Shown: positions 43,108 to 55,543, counted from the first letter of the stretch. The stretch is DNA of 64,000 bases from Hemerocallis citrina (GCA_017893485.1 CM030367.1:138698388-138762387); one strand, 5' to 3'. Translations and numbers: made by a program. Notes: generated by a model from the sequence alone, not told the origin.

Positions 43108-44217
43108 CTACCTCGACGAAACGGGATTAAGAGTACGGGCGAATCCGTTAACGGCACCGTAACTCCTCGAACTAAACCCTAAACAGCCGAGCAAACCCTG
43201 ACGGTACGGCAGAAACGTCCGTTTCCTCATCTCCTCCGCCTGCGCTCGGTTCGCCGTGTAATGACGCTCGTGCGCTGACGGTAACGGCCCCCGCCGTTTC
43301 CCCACGCCGTTAGTCGGCTTCTTAACGCCGTTCTTCGGCTTTTCCTTCTCTTTTGATTCCACCGTCGGATTTGACGGGGGTTTCGACTTCTCCTTGTCCT
43401 TCTCCTTCGCCGGCGAGAACGAGATCGAGTGCCAGAACTTTTCCTTCTCTTTGCCGTTGGATCTTCCTCTCCCTTCGCTTTTGCTTCGGTAAAGCAAATC
43501 TTTGAGGAAAATCCAGCGCTTCGAGTTCCGACCGGTGGACGACGATCTAGATGACGAAGCGGAGGAATCGGACGCCGTAACCGCATCGTTCTCTTCTTTC
43601 GGATCTTGATCTAGATCTAGACCTGGATCCACTTCAAGATCCACTTTCTTGTTGTCTTCTTCTTCCTCCTCGTCTTGCCATAAACTCGAGATTCGCATCG
43701 GCGACATGGATCGAGCTCTCCGATGTACGGATCTGCTCCTTAACCTCATTTCTCTTCCTCTAAACGCCATTTCACAGTCTTTCGCCTCCTCTTCGTCCTC
43801 CTCGTTCAGATCTAGTAACGGTTCGAGATTCTGAGGCCGTTGAAGATGCGACGAGAGTTTCATCGGTCGGATCTGGCCGTTGAGGAACAACTCATCGGCG
43901 GAGATCATTGATCCGGAGGGATCCGCGCCGTCGAACTCGAAGGAGCCAGTGGTTGCGAGGAGCTCCGGCGAGCTTTTGGGAATGGAGCCGGCGGAGAAGG
44001 CGGAGGAGGTCAGGACATAGTGCATGGGACTCGCCGGAGCGCTGAAGAAGTATCCGTTGTTAGGGTTTCGGCCGGGAGATGACGGTGCGCTGACGTACGG
44101 AGTCGAGCAGTTGCTATCGATCTCTTCGGGGAATGCCGTTTTGGCACCATTTCTAGGGGTGGGGAGTTCGTCTAGGGTTTTGCCATTGCCAGGGTTATGG
44201 GGGTCCATTAATTCCAT
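43108..44217 (-). CDS. DUF1645 family protein, 369 aa, single exon
   Basis: The one clear host gene. The N-terminal third has the family's STPYVSAPSSPGR and YFFSAPASPMHYVLTSSAFS. The middle is acidic (LLDLNEEDEEEAKDCEM), then Arg/Ser-rich (RSRSVHRRARSMSP). The conserved core RWIFLKDLLYRSKSEGRGRS lies at about residues 240-260, and the C-terminal block AQAEEMRKRTFLPYRQGLLG with CLGFSSRSYG at about 326-356. Length and single-exon structure are usual for DUF1645. No enzyme activity is known; rice members of this family affect drought response and grain size, and the proteins are thought to be nuclear or cytosolic regulators. The first ATG of the open frame (ccATGG at 44217) was used. No lesion is seen. 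Confidence 0.93.
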   Translation of the reverse strand: MELMDPHNPGNGKTLDELPTPRNGAKTAFPEEIDSNCSTPYVSAPSSPGRNPNNGYFFSAPASPMHYVLTSSAFSAGSIPKSSPELLATTGSFEFDGADPSGSMISADELFLNGQIRPMKLSSHLQRPQNLEPLLDLNEEDEEEAKDCEMAFRGREMRLRSRSVHRRARSMSPMRISSLWQDEEEEEDNKKVDLEVDPGLDLDQDPKEENDAVTASDSSASSSRSSSTGRNSKRWIFLKDLLYRSKSEGRGRSNGKEKEKFWHSISFSPAKEKDKEKSKPPSNPTVESKEKEKPKNGVKKPTNGVGKRRGPLPSAHERHYTANRAQAEEMRKRTFLPYRQGLLGCLGFSSRSYGAVNGFARTLNPVSSR

Positions 44218-44313
44218 GGTTTTCGAGTTCGTGAGTTTGAGGAAGAAGAAGAGAAGGGAGGGCGGCTTAAAATGACAAGAAAGGGGGAACAGGACTTAAC
44301 TCCTCCTTTTGGA

Positions 44314-44324
44314 TATAGCCTCGG
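44314..44324 (-). promoter_or_regulatory. Possible TATA box of DUF1645 gene
   Basis: On the minus strand, ggctatatccaa is about 100 nt upstream of the ATG. It is a weak match (tatatcc). Confidence 0.35.
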
Positions 44325-44486
44325 ATTTTGTGATTAATATCGATATTGCCACTATTTAATGTTTATTATCCCGATGAGTGGAGTAGTTAGTGGACTCACT
44401 TGTGAAACTGATGAGATATGGAGGGTATTATCGTCATCACATATAATAACAGTGTCCGGTCACCTACTGGTTACCTGACCTAGAGT

Positions 44487-44552
44487 ACGTGGCGCGCTGT
44501 CTGGAAAATAAACACGTCAAATTAAAACGAGCGGTTGATCCAATGCCACGTG
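44487..44552 (-). promoter_or_regulatory. ABRE/G-box-like cluster upstream of DUF1645 gene
   Basis: acgtggc at 44487-44493 and a perfect G-box cacgtg at 44547-44552 lie 270-335 bp upstream of the ATG, with an acacgtc between them. Paired ACGT elements commonly mediate abscisic acid or stress responses in plants, which fits what is known of the family. This is inference from sequence only. Confidence 0.5.
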
Positions 44553-44596
44553 TCGAACTGAAAGCATCGACAGTTTAGATTTGTTAAAAAGTGTTA

Positions 44597-44910
44597 CTCC
44601 CTCTGTTTTAATATATAAGTTATTCTAACATTTTTCTTTAAATATAAGTATATCTTTTTAATTGTTTAGGCAATTATCTTGTAATTTTTAAATGTTCATT
44701 AAGTACTGTTTTTAATGAGATTTCTAATTTCACTCTTATCTTTTTTATTAAAAAAATAATACTAAAATTATAGATGATGATAAATTAAATATTTTATAAT
44801 TAATAGTTCATTTATGTGTTTCAGAAATCAAAATAGTTAAATTTTTTTGTCGGTACTATATTTTTTATTAATAGACATATAAAACCGATTTATATTTGAG
44901 ACGGATGGAG
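44597..44910. mobile_element. Stowaway-type MITE (Tc1/mariner), 314 bp
   Basis: Starts ctccctctgttttaatatat and ends atatttgagacggatggag, inverted relative to each other, with TA on both sides (44595-44596 and 44911-44912). The ctccctc(c/t)gt terminus and TA target are diagnostic of Stowaway elements. It sits about 380 bp upstream of the DUF1645 start. Confidence 0.92.
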
Positions 44911-44912
44911 TA

Positions 44913-46690
44913 TTTTAATCAAAAGTCAACTAATTTGTCCTACCAAGTTTAGCGTGCGGAGCACTCTTTGTGTAGGGGGGTCCACATACATACCAGTAAG
45001 AAAACGCCACGTCATTCAACTGCAAAGTGAACTTCACTTCATGTTATTACCAAGACAGCGGATCTGGTACTGTGAACAACTTGGCAGGAAATTAACGGTT
45101 GTTTCGTTTCTTGACCTTTGATTTGGAGATTATTTACGATGGTACCACTAAGGGTGGGAGGGAATTAGGAAGTAAAAATAGGGGTAGTTTGGGAAAGTTA
45201 TGGGGATGGGAGAAGAGGGCGACACGTTTGGCGGTGGGATGTTGTCAGGGAGGGAACGTGGTGGTAACTTGTGCCTTCATCCCAACAAAAAGGATATTAA
45301 CATGATGCCCAACTTTTTTTGTGCACGAGTTTTGATGGAAACAAAACTATCACTACTCCATCTTAAGACCTGGGCTTTTGCAAAAGGTCAGTTTGGTGGA
45401 GTAGAATATAGGATTGCAATTTGACTCCTTTTTAATTAAGCCAGTTATTAGTGATTTATTCACAGTGCATACCTGTATGTCTGTAATCGCATTAATTTCA
45501 CTCTGTACAGTCTTTATTTATTTATATCTATTTAATTTAAGGGTTTTTAACATTTATGTCCCTAACAAATATGTAAATATCAAATATATTTCTCTTAAAT
45601 TTGTATTTTTATATTTGTCCCCAACAATATATACCACATCTCTTAATTATTCCTCTACTTAAAAAACTCAAAACAATGGAGAATTTTCAGTTTACATTTA
45701 ATGGACTTGATGAAAAAATAACTGAAATGTTCTTTTCTCTACCGTTCAAACTCTTTCTTCTTCATCCTTATAAATCTGGACAATTGTTAATCCAACTGAG
45801 ACTCGTTAACTTTTCTCAAAATTTCTTATTTTTTAAAAAAATTGACAAACTAACATTGCATATTTGAAAACTGCATATTCTTTCTCACCTTACTTCTACA
45901 AAATTTTCATCAATATTGTTTTTTAATTATAGACTAGGTTTGTCCGTTGACACGTGCCTACGGCACGTCTTCAGAACGGTGCACCTTATTTGATCATATA
46001 AAATAGTTTTGGTGGTCAAGCAAATTAATTGAAGTAGCAAACATATTATATGAGAAACTTTTGGGATCCAGCAAAAAAACATATTATATGATTTTTTTTT
46101 TGATTTTTTTGAACTATTTTTAAAGCTTTTAAATTTTTATTTTTTTAGTTTTTAAATTTTTTATTTTTTAAAATTTTTTAAAAATTTTATTTTCTTAATT
46201 TTTTGAATAGAAGAGGGAGGGAGAGAGAGAGAAAATTTTTTTTTAAAATAAATATAGGAATTGTTTTGGGTGGGGGATTTGAATTTGAGTATTGAAGGAA
46301 ACTTTGGGGGAAAAATATGTTTTGTGAGTTTAGATCTGGGCCTTTGATTTTTGAGGGGATTGAAGGAGAACCACTTGATAGCTTTCTTTGTGTTTTATTA
46401 TATAGATTATAAGCTTCCTCATTTATTTTTCTTAAAACTCTTAAATCTTCTATCATTTGATTGTCTAATCTGGTTTTTTAATTTGATTTCCGTTTTGTCT
46501 CGTAAGGGTAAAATCATGATTAACTTAATAATACATTACATAAGAGTAAATACGAAATAAAGTCCAATTTGTTAGGGGGATATACGAAAATATACATTTG
46601 TGGGAGATATATATAATATTATCATATTTGTTAGGGGTATACATGTTAAAAACCCTTAATTTAATTTGTTTTTGGAAATAAAATTTTGCA
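44913..46690. other. AT-rich intergenic DNA
   Basis: No supported gene. 45946-46005 (gactaggtttgtccgttgac, acgtgcctacggcacgt hairpin, gtcttcagaacgg) resembles a Helitron-type end and shares gtcttcagaacg with 6900-6930. 46090-46200 is a long A/T run. The short open frames are low-complexity. Confidence 0.45.
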
Positions 46691-46696
46691 GTTATT

Positions 46697-47095
46697 TTTT
46701 TGTTACCAACACGGTAACAAAGTTCGCGAATAATTTGCCAATTTAGCGAATTATTCGCGAAGAATTCATCTGCCGAATCAATCGCGATTTAATTACCAAT
46801 TTCCTTTTAAATTTACGCACTTAACGAATTATTCGCGTCGGCTTGAATTATTCGTGAATAATTTGCGAATTAAGCGAATTAATCGCCAAGTTTGTTACTT
46901 TTTTCATATTTATAGATTTAAATATATATTTACTTAGGTGATGGGTACTGAGATGCATTAAATTTTAAATTTCTGTTTTTCTGAGTTTTTCTCGAATCTA
47001 TCGGATTTTTGCCGAATTCCGAATATTAAATATTGATGAATTATTCCCGAACCTCGAATTTGCGACTATGGTTACCAAGCCATGTAACCTAGGTT
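46697..47095. repeat. MITE-like segment with gcgaattattcgcg palindromes
   Basis: 46725-46890 is packed with variants of gcgaattattcgcgaa in both orientations. ggtaacaaagttcgcgaat near the left and cgccaagtttgttac at 46885-46900 are inverted. The similar gttaccaa occurs at 46700 and 47072. Exact ends and class are undetermined. Confidence 0.4.
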
Positions 47096-47154
47096 GAGCA
47101 AGGTTTTGGCAATTTTTGAAATCTACAGATCATATCAGTGTTTCAAAAACTAAG

Positions 47155-47485
47155 GCTGCGTTTGGTTTGTTGTTTTAAAAATGTCTTTTTAAAACTGGTT
47201 TTTGGAAAACAGTTTTTTGAAAATGAGAGTATAAAAGGCGTTTGGTAATAATTTTTTATGAAAATAGTTTTTTGAAAATGAGAGTATAAAAGGCGTTTGG
47301 TAATAATTTTTTATGAAAACAATTTTTTGAAAATGAGAGTATGAAATGCGTTTGTAAACTGAAAAATCCAAAATATTCATAAAAATAATTATTGGAAAAT
47401 GAGATTATAAAAGGTGTTTGGTTATAAAAATAAATTCTCAAATTTGATATAAAAAAAATCTATCAGATTATAAAAGGCGTTTGCT
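47155..47485. repeat. 55-bp tandem repeat, about 4 to 5 copies
   Basis: gagagtataaaaggcgtttg begins at 47225 and 47280, and in varied form at 47335, an exact 55-bp period. Flanking diverged copies reach about 47480. It begins with ggctgcgtttggtttgttgt, a sequence resembling Tourist-type MITE ends, so the array may be internal to a small element. Confidence 0.75.
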
Positions 47486-48084
47486 TAATTAATTTGCATT
47501 AGTTTTCTTATGAAGTTTTCTGTTTTTTTACTGCAGTTATGGAGCACAGTACTACAAGCACCAGCAAAAAGCTTGTTTCAATATGAAGGCTGAGAAAGTG
47601 GGAATAGAGCAAATCTTGAATATGAGGAGTTGTATTAATGTGATATACCTGAATTTTGTTCATATGAATTGATATGCGACTATGCTTGTTCCAATGAAGA
47701 TCTTGTATCAGTATTGTATTAAGAAAGTTCTAAGCCTGGTATGGGAAATGCAAAAGACTAATATGAAAGATCATATGAATATAATATAATGAAATTTCTT
47801 AAATCGCATCCTTGTTGATTAACTCGTTACACTTGCTTCGGTCTCTAGTCGCATAATAAGTACAAAGCTCAAATACATTATATTACATAGCAACTCTGTT
47901 TTTTATGTGGCTCTTGTGGTATCTTTGGCTTCAACTTTTTTTGTTTCTTCTTTATTATCTCCCCATCACTGACAAGCTCATCAAAATATCACATTTCCCA
48001 TCTCTGTTAACATGCTGCTTCACACCACTTTAACTCTTGCGATAAATTTTAATAACTATAAATGTGACATCATGAAAGTAAATA
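47486..48084. other. Intergenic DNA, nothing recognised
   Basis: No gene supported. AT-rich unique sequence. Confidence 0.45.
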
Positions 48085-48470
48085 CAAGTATAGAACAATG
48101 TAAAATATTTGGGTGGATTGAATTAATCGTAGGCTCGGTGGATTGAATTAATCGTAGGCTCGGAACACATTTGTATAAAAAAAATGTTCGAATAAAGCAT
48201 CAAGATTAGTCTAGGGCTGCATTTTAATGCCATGCCAACTAGTGATAATCATGTGTCCATCCCCTCCGCCACCCATAGTTAAATTCCACAAGCATACACT
48301 CGGCTTAGCAGAAAATTTGAACATGGATGAAATCAGGCCAGCAAATAAAATTCAGTGTGGTTATATAGGATCAGAAAGCATCATCTCCAATTCAATTTTA
48401 TACAACATAACCAGGCAAAACGGGGGGACACATTCTAAAAATAATTTAGTCCATTTCATCATTACCTAGA
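48085..48470. repeat. Dispersed direct repeat, copy A
   Basis: Similar to about 50635-50960: both contain attagtctagggctgca, then tgccatgccaac(t/c)agt and tatgtgtcca(t/c)cccctc. An internal 24-25-bp tandem duplication (gtggattgaattaatcgtag, at 48112 and 48137) is unique to this copy. Nature unknown. Confidence 0.7.
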
Positions 48471-50634
48471 CCGACAGAAATAAAAAAGACTTATTAGGGG
48501 TGAATTGAAATATAAGCCAAGCACTTCTTGTTATAAATCACTCCAATCAATCTTGCAGCATAGATGGTTGAAATCGAACAGCAGCATAGATGGTTGAAAT
48601 CGACACATGCCTACAGCATAGATGGTCTTCACTAGTCTCATCTTCAAAGAAATGGATCAAAAAGTCCATGCACACAACATCCATATTGTTAAATAAACCC
48701 AACTAGAGTGCATACTACAGTACATTAAAAAGACTAAAAATAAGAAATATAAATTCAGAAGTAGAAAGCAATAAAAATTCTATGGAATGGGGATGCTGCA
48801 GTCTGTCTGTTAGTATTCAAAGGAATCAGCCGCAATGCACAATCACCTAAGTGCATCATAAAACTTACTCTAAGGCAGCTGCTAAAAGTTCCATCCTTCA
48901 GCATTTCCGGGAGGCAAGCCTGCAACCACTGCAAACAGAAGCATTTCCAAACCAACCCAAATGACTTCTATCCAAGTCCAGCATAGATCACCATCTCCCT
49001 CGTGTTTTTGGCCTATACAAACCTTTCCCTAGGCCTCCTCAACTTTTTGCAGCTGGATCTTTGTGATCCACAACCATTCGAGAACCTTTCTTCTATGATT
49101 TACTTATTACTCACAAAATTCCATCCTAATTTAATACTTCCAGCTTAATATCCCTGTCATCAGTATGATTTCTGCAACTCTACGTTGCGCGACATTGTTA
49201 TCTGAACAAAATTGAGAATTTCATAATCATTTAATTAACTTTCTTTGGTGCAGGCATTAAACACACCAACACCAACGTTTCAAACTGGATGTATGCTATG
49301 ATTGGTATCATGGTATGCATTTATAGAGCCCCAAAACAAAAAAACTTTCTCTATGTCAACGTACAAGTTCTGATATTCAGAAAGTTTAATAATAAATTTG
49401 GGATGAATATCATAATGTATCAGTTGTAGATTGCTTTCAGACCAATATCACATCCCGTTTTTGATTGATACCGGTAAACATGCACATAAAAAAATTACTA
49501 GTAATAGCTTTTATTTTTTCAAACTTGCAGATATCATATACTATACAATGATCTTGAAACTTATACTAGTGCATGCTTATCTCTACAACCTGCAAACATG
49601 AAGAAGACCTTGGAAACAGAAGATGCAGTGAGCTCTTCCAGTAAATATTGGATTCCCCCGTATCCAAAAAAATAAAAGAGACCATAATCCTCATGCTTTT
49701 TTGCAGATTTTAATACGTATGAATTTCTACATAAGATGCAGTGAGCTCTTCCAGGTACACTAAATAAATTATTTCCAGTTATTGTTCTTGGAATCTACTT
49801 CAAAAATCAGCCACTTATAACCTCAATGCACTATAACAAAATAATAGATACAAGGAGTGCAGGCAATATTTTAAAGCAGGGAAAAGATGTACCATCTTCC
49901 AGTTGATGAGCTCAATGCACTTAGCGCCATGTATGTGATCCTTGAACCTCACAAAGCATCAACGCCCATCAGAGTAATAACATAGTGACAAGAGAAGGTA
50001 ATTTTCACAGTAAAAAATTATATGTTAATAAAAATTAGCATCAGAAGCCATCACCTCCAGTATGAATTTGCATTCTTCATTGTGGTAACAAAAATGTTCA
50101 AAATGTTTGCAGCTGTTCTTAAAATGAAAAAAAATGCATGCACATCTTTATGACAATATTTGATCATATATGATAAAATATGCATTATAGAGCTAACTAG
50201 TTAATGTGATTGTGGAGATATGGGACTAACTTCTTATCCACACAGCCAGTCATTCGGAAGATATGGGAATATTAGCAATATCAGCATACTGATAGGAAAA
50301 TCCCATATACAACTAATAACTAATGCACATCAGAATGGTTATTAGTTGTATTCAGTGTAGTTATATAGGATTAGAAGCCCCTCTTCTCCAAATTCATCTC
50401 ATTCACATCTTTAAATCCTAAAATCTTCATCTTTTTTTAATCCTGAAATCATTTCTCTTTACTCCTAGGCAGAAAATTGAAAGAAATAAACCCAATGAAG
50501 ATGTGAAGAATATCAATACCCAATTGTTTAACAGTATCACACTTGTAACAAGGATGTTCAACCTGCTGCTTCGTACCACTCTTCATCCTGCTAAGGAATA
50601 AAACAATTTCGTAATAAACAAACCATGAAATCAT
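48471..50634. other. Unassigned region; possible decayed gene on minus strand
   Basis: No full gene is seen. About 48558-48620 is a short tandem repeat of agcatagatggt. Two short minus-strand stretches look exon-like: about 48921-48866 (after gttgcag, reading ACLPEMLKDGTFSSCLR, then gtaagt), and about 49952-49892 (reading FKDHIHGAKCIELINWKM, then gtacat). I do not recognise either. They could be remnants of a gene or chance. Confidence 0.3.
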
Positions 50635-50960
50635 ATACAAGAACAAAGCAATGTCAATATTTAAAAGGATTGAATTATTTGTAGGCTCAGAACACAATTG
50701 TATAGAACAATTGTTCAAAAAATCCATGAAGATTAGTCTAGGGCTGCAATATTTACAATGCCATGCCAACCAGTACTAATTATGTGTCCACCCCCTCTGC
50801 CACCCATAGTTGAATTCATCAATCATACACTCAGTAGAATGGAAAAAGTCAACATAATAACCTCTATGAGTTTACATAAACCACAACACAACAGGATCAG
50901 AAGCCATCATCTTCATCATCTTCATCATCTCCAGATTGATCAGAGGCACATGATGATAGT
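50635..50960. repeat. Dispersed direct repeat, copy B
   Basis: Diverged copy of 48085-48470, same orientation, about 2.5 kb away. A catcatcttcatcatcttcat run lies at 50906-50930. Confidence 0.7.
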
Positions 50961-51036
50961 GTAATATAATGTCATCATTCTGACTTCACATAAACCAAAA
51001 CAGAAACCACAGATCAGCTTAAAAAAACTGCAGTTT

Positions 51037-53386
51037 TGTAACGCCCCGGATCCCCATTATCGGACATCCGTGACATCACCAAGATCTTTGCCTTCAAATG
51101 CATCTCAACACAGTAAATAACGTGAAAATTTAAACATTTTTATAGCCATCAGAGTTGTTACATTAATAATTACAATTATCAAACTGTCCTTGGACCAGGA
51201 ATACAAATTACATAACTTTATTACAACTGACTACAAGAATACTTAAACATTTCTTGTAAAGCTATTGGCTGTCTTTCAGATCGGCAATCCCTTGGTAACT
51301 GCCGAAATTCCGTTGAGTGGTCTATCTGCCCCCTCTGGGACCTGCCCCTCGGCTTGAGCCTTCTGCTACGCGACCCTGATAATTCTGCACCTGCTCGAAG
51401 GGTAGACATGCATACCGCCACTACTTGGATGCCCTGTTGATCTTGTGCTCTCCTATACTCGTGACCTGATATCCATGTATCTAAAAATTGGGGTACGTCA
51501 GCAATTCTACTGACACAATGCTGATAAGGAAACAGCGATCCTCAAACTATCACACTCACAAATTCATCTTGAATGGAAAATTTAACGTGCATCCTGATTT
51601 CCTAGTGTTCGTGTATGTCATGACTTGAGTCTAATACAACAATACAGAGTATAGAACAGATGCACTTAGTCTAATGTCAGCAAGATTCTGAATGCACATG
51701 CATCCCATACTACATGTCACCCAGGTCAAGCCAACTTACTTAGTCTAATGCAAGCGAGACTTTGGAAATGTATGCATCCCATACTACATACTTTCCAAAT
51801 CAAGCAGTTGTCTTCATGTTTAGGGATTAGAACCCTCGCTATGCAATGCATTCTAATTTGGTCTACTTCCTGTTCCTGATAGTATGACATGGTTGAGGAG
51901 GTAAAAATAAAATAAAAGAAATAATGCGGGGCGCTACCCCGAAGTCACCAATAATTACTGTGTCGAACCATCCTCGAAAGCTGTGACGAACTTACAGATA
52001 TACCGCAGTATATCCATTGCGCAAAGATCCTTTATGATCCGTTCGTATCCACCAATATAGAACATGACGACCTCGGTACCCCCGATCCGCCAGGATATCA
52101 GCATCCCGTTCTTACCATGGTACTTCAGGAATTAATAGTGCAAGATACGTACCGCAGTGCGTATCCCTAATGACAGGAAGAGACAACCAGTATCACCACT
52201 TAGTGCTAACTCTCAGAACAAGTTGGATTATAGGGAATCACCCCTAACACCAATTCGGTCTTCAAGCGAAACAATAAAAGAAAAACTAATCAATGTAGTT
52301 CACTGAAACAAGTTGTTACTCAATCATACTCGGTATCAATTAATAAAGTCGAGCCTGACTGGTCTGTCAAGGTAATAACCATCCCGAAATCACATCCACT
52401 GATTCCCAATACCTTCATAGGTTAGCGACCCAAAATAATCCCGGCCCGTGACCCTCAGCGAATGGTCCAACGACGCCCTGATGGTGTAATACAATTTAGT
52501 GAAGGTAAGCACGCACATAATTTTCCATTCGTGACTATTGGCAGACTCATGCATCGAGACACCCAATACAATCCAACAGAGCTGTATCCCAACTCACTCA
52601 TGTCCACCATGAGTACATGCACAGGAACTTGCCCAAGTTCCGAATAAAATGCTAAAAACCCATCTTTTAAATCTGATAGCTCACGATCACCATATTGAGA
52701 TAGGCAGAGGGTTCCTCATCAATTGTCCGATGGAACAATCAAGAAATACTAGTAGCTGCGATCCCAGCTACACTCATCGAAAACCAATACGCTCAGAATT
52801 TCCTAGAAGGTGAGGAGATCCATTGCCATCCCCTAGTCGATGATTCCCTCAATTTCCCTTTAAGGGACTTAAGTCCCCGAGTCAACTCAAATCTTGAAGT
52901 CAGTCTAGACAATAGGTTGCTAAACTCATCATGTCCATAATTTCCTAGCACACAAGTCAAAATTGCTTGGTACCTCCCATTCTGGAAAGGTAAGACCCTA
53001 GTCTATAACTCTTCAGTTGACTATTTCTTCAAATTCAATCGTCTTGTCATCCAATAACCCTTATATACTCTTAGTAGTATGTTCCTTTTCACACCTGCTG
53101 TACTTGTCCGATATCACTTAGTTATCGGAATTGCTCGATTCTGGGTCCTATGGGAAGGTGGGATTGTCTATTTTAACTTCCTAATTGGAAGCGTCCTCAG
53201 ATTCAATTCTTAAGGTTCTCAAAGATACCAATTTCCATTGGGTGCATGACATGGAAAAAGTTTATATCTCTAGTAAACATTTTCTCGACAAGGCCAAATT
53301 TGTCTCACTTTGGAAAATCATAACTTCCAACCTACAACCTGAAATTTCAAAATCCCAGTTGGGTTAGAAGGCTATGATTCCCTACT
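51037..53386 (-). mobile_element. LTR (minus orientation) of an LTR retrotransposon, cut by assembly gap
   Basis: Starts tgtaacgccccggatcccca. It shares internal landmarks with the LTRs at 55544 and 59102 (catcccatactacat, agggatt(a/t)gaaccc, acctgttcctga-like). On the minus strand it would end ggggcgttaca, the expected LTR end. No primer site lies to its left, so it is a 3' LTR or solo LTR. It contains no gene. Its right side is lost in the N run. Confidence 0.68.
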
Positions 53387-53886
53387 NNNNNNNNNNNNNN
53401 NNNNNNNNNNNNNNNNNNNNNNNNNNNNNNNNNNNNNNNNNNNNNNNNNNNNNNNNNNNNNNNNNNNNNNNNNNNNNNNNNNNNNNNNNNNNNNNNNNNN
53501 NNNNNNNNNNNNNNNNNNNNNNNNNNNNNNNNNNNNNNNNNNNNNNNNNNNNNNNNNNNNNNNNNNNNNNNNNNNNNNNNNNNNNNNNNNNNNNNNNNNN
53601 NNNNNNNNNNNNNNNNNNNNNNNNNNNNNNNNNNNNNNNNNNNNNNNNNNNNNNNNNNNNNNNNNNNNNNNNNNNNNNNNNNNNNNNNNNNNNNNNNNNN
53701 NNNNNNNNNNNNNNNNNNNNNNNNNNNNNNNNNNNNNNNNNNNNNNNNNNNNNNNNNNNNNNNNNNNNNNNNNNNNNNNNNNNNNNNNNNNNNNNNNNNN
53801 NNNNNNNNNNNNNNNNNNNNNNNNNNNNNNNNNNNNNNNNNNNNNNNNNNNNNNNNNNNNNNNNNNNNNNNNNNNNNNNNNNNNNN
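53387..53886. other. Assembly gap, 500 N
   Basis: Exactly 500 unknown bases, so probably a fixed-size scaffold gap. The sequence on the two sides (LTR, gag) need not be adjacent by this distance. Open frames running through it are meaningless in that part. Confidence 0.99.
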
Positions 53887-55541
53887 CCACCAGAGCATGA
53901 TGAAGACATTTTGAAGCGCCTCCAAGAAATGGAGGATCGCCTCGACCACTTTGGCAACGGCGACCCAAGGACGGCTCAGGGGTACAGGCCGGTTCGCCCT
54001 CCTTTCTCCGCCCTCATCCTGCAGGCAGAGATACCCCGGAATTTCCGCCCGACATATGACGGCGAGGGCGATCCTGCTGATCACATGGAGGGCTTCAAAA
54101 CCCTCATGATGATTCACAGCGCATCGGATCCCCTCCTGTGCCGAGCCTTCCCCGCCACCCTTCGGGGTCCGGCTCGGGAATGGTTCTCCAAGCTCACCCC
54201 CGGCTCCATCTATTCTTTCGACCAGCTAGAGGGCAACTTCCTCGCCCACTTCGTAACCAGCCGAAAAGCCGAAAGAACGAGTGCGTCCCTACTCGGGCTC
54301 TGGCAAAAGGAAGGGGAGTCACTCCGAGTGTTCGTCCGGAGGTTCACCGCCGAGGCAAGGTCGGTCTCGTCCCTCGACCCCGGGGTTGCCTCGGCAGCCT
54401 TCCGGCACAACGTCCGACATGGACAGCTGAAGGCTTCCCTGGTAAAGAAGCCACCGATAGACTACCCCGACCTCCTCAACTGGATCGAAAAATATATCCG
54501 AGCCAAAGAGGCCCTTAATCCAGAGGACCAGAAGGAAGTTCCCGGGAAGGGGAAGCACAAGGCCGACGAGGTTGAGCCGGTGAAGAAAGCTCCGAGAGGC
54601 GGGGGCACCGCAAAGAAGGTTCCGCCGATCCCCCGCTTCGAAAGGTACACTCTGCTGACGCAGAACATATCGACAATTCTCTTAGCGATTGAAGACAGCG
54701 ACCTCGTACAGTACCCTCCTCGACTGTCCAATAACACCAGTAAGAAGAGAGATCAGCGGTTCTACTGCCGTTTCCACCGGGACAACGGGCACGACACAGA
54801 TCACTGCCGTGCCCTGAAGGACGAAATTGAGGCCCTCATTCAACGAGGGTACCTCCGAGAATTCAAAAGGGAAGGTGCCCGAGAACAGAGGGACGCCAGA
54901 AACAGGAGGGATTCCCCTCCTCCTCGAGCGCACCGACAGCGTCCCGAGCGGGATCTTGAGCCTGAAGAGCCTGAGGGTCAGGCAATCCTGCATTGCATTC
55001 ACGGAGGGCCCATGGGAGGGGAATCCAACACTTCCCGCAAGGCCTTCGTCCGGGATGTCAACACCGTCCAGGGCCCTCTCTCCCCCAAGGTCCAGCAACT
55101 CCCTGTCTCCTTCTCAGGAGAGGATCTGGAGGGAGTCCGGCTCCCTCATTGTGACGCACTTGTCATCAGCCTCAGCATGGAGAACTTCGAGGTCTGGCGA
55201 ATCCTCGTAAACAACAGGAGCTCGGTCAACATTCTATTCCTGGGAGCATTCGAGAACCTGAAGCTCTCCCGTGAGAAACTAAAGCCGGCTGGATACACCC
55301 TACACGAATTCTCCGGCGTCCCCGTGACTATAGAGAGGATCGTCACCCTAGATGTCACGGCAGGCACAACCCCTAACAGAAGGACCGAGTCCATGGACTT
55401 CATGGTTGTGAATGTCAAGGCAGCCTACAATGCCATCCTCGGCCATCTGGGGCTCTGATCCCTCCAGGCGGTTCCCTCGGCCTACCATCATAAAATGAAA
55501 TTCCCAACTAACACTGGCGTCGGGGTTGTCTGAGGGAATCA
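53887..55541 (+). pseudogene. Tat-type gag-protease fragment (second element)
   Basis: Open from the gap to a stop at 55456-55458. It has the gag capsid domain (GDPADHMEGFKTLMMIHSAS, TLRGPAREWFSKLTPGS), a knuckle CRFHRDNGHDTDHC and the protease region. The protease active site, VDNGSS in the other Tat element, here reads LVNNRSS, so the catalytic Asp is lost. A stop follows ILGHLGL, and another lies at 55530. The sequence ends where a new LTR begins at 55544. It is related to, but clearly diverged from, the gag at 28507-31356. Confidence 0.88.
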
Positions 55542-55543
55542 AG

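Noticed and set aside
43227..43586. 119-codon Arg-rich frame inside the DUF1645 gene
   Set aside because: It is another reading frame of the same strand, in a region already explained by the conserved DUF1645 frame.
45099..45305. 68-codon frame near a possible promoter
   Set aside because: No family motif, no neighbouring exon and no clear gene signals.
53347..54117. Open frames crossing the N run on both strands
   Set aside because: They consist mostly of unknown residues. Only the plus-strand gag part after 53886 is real.
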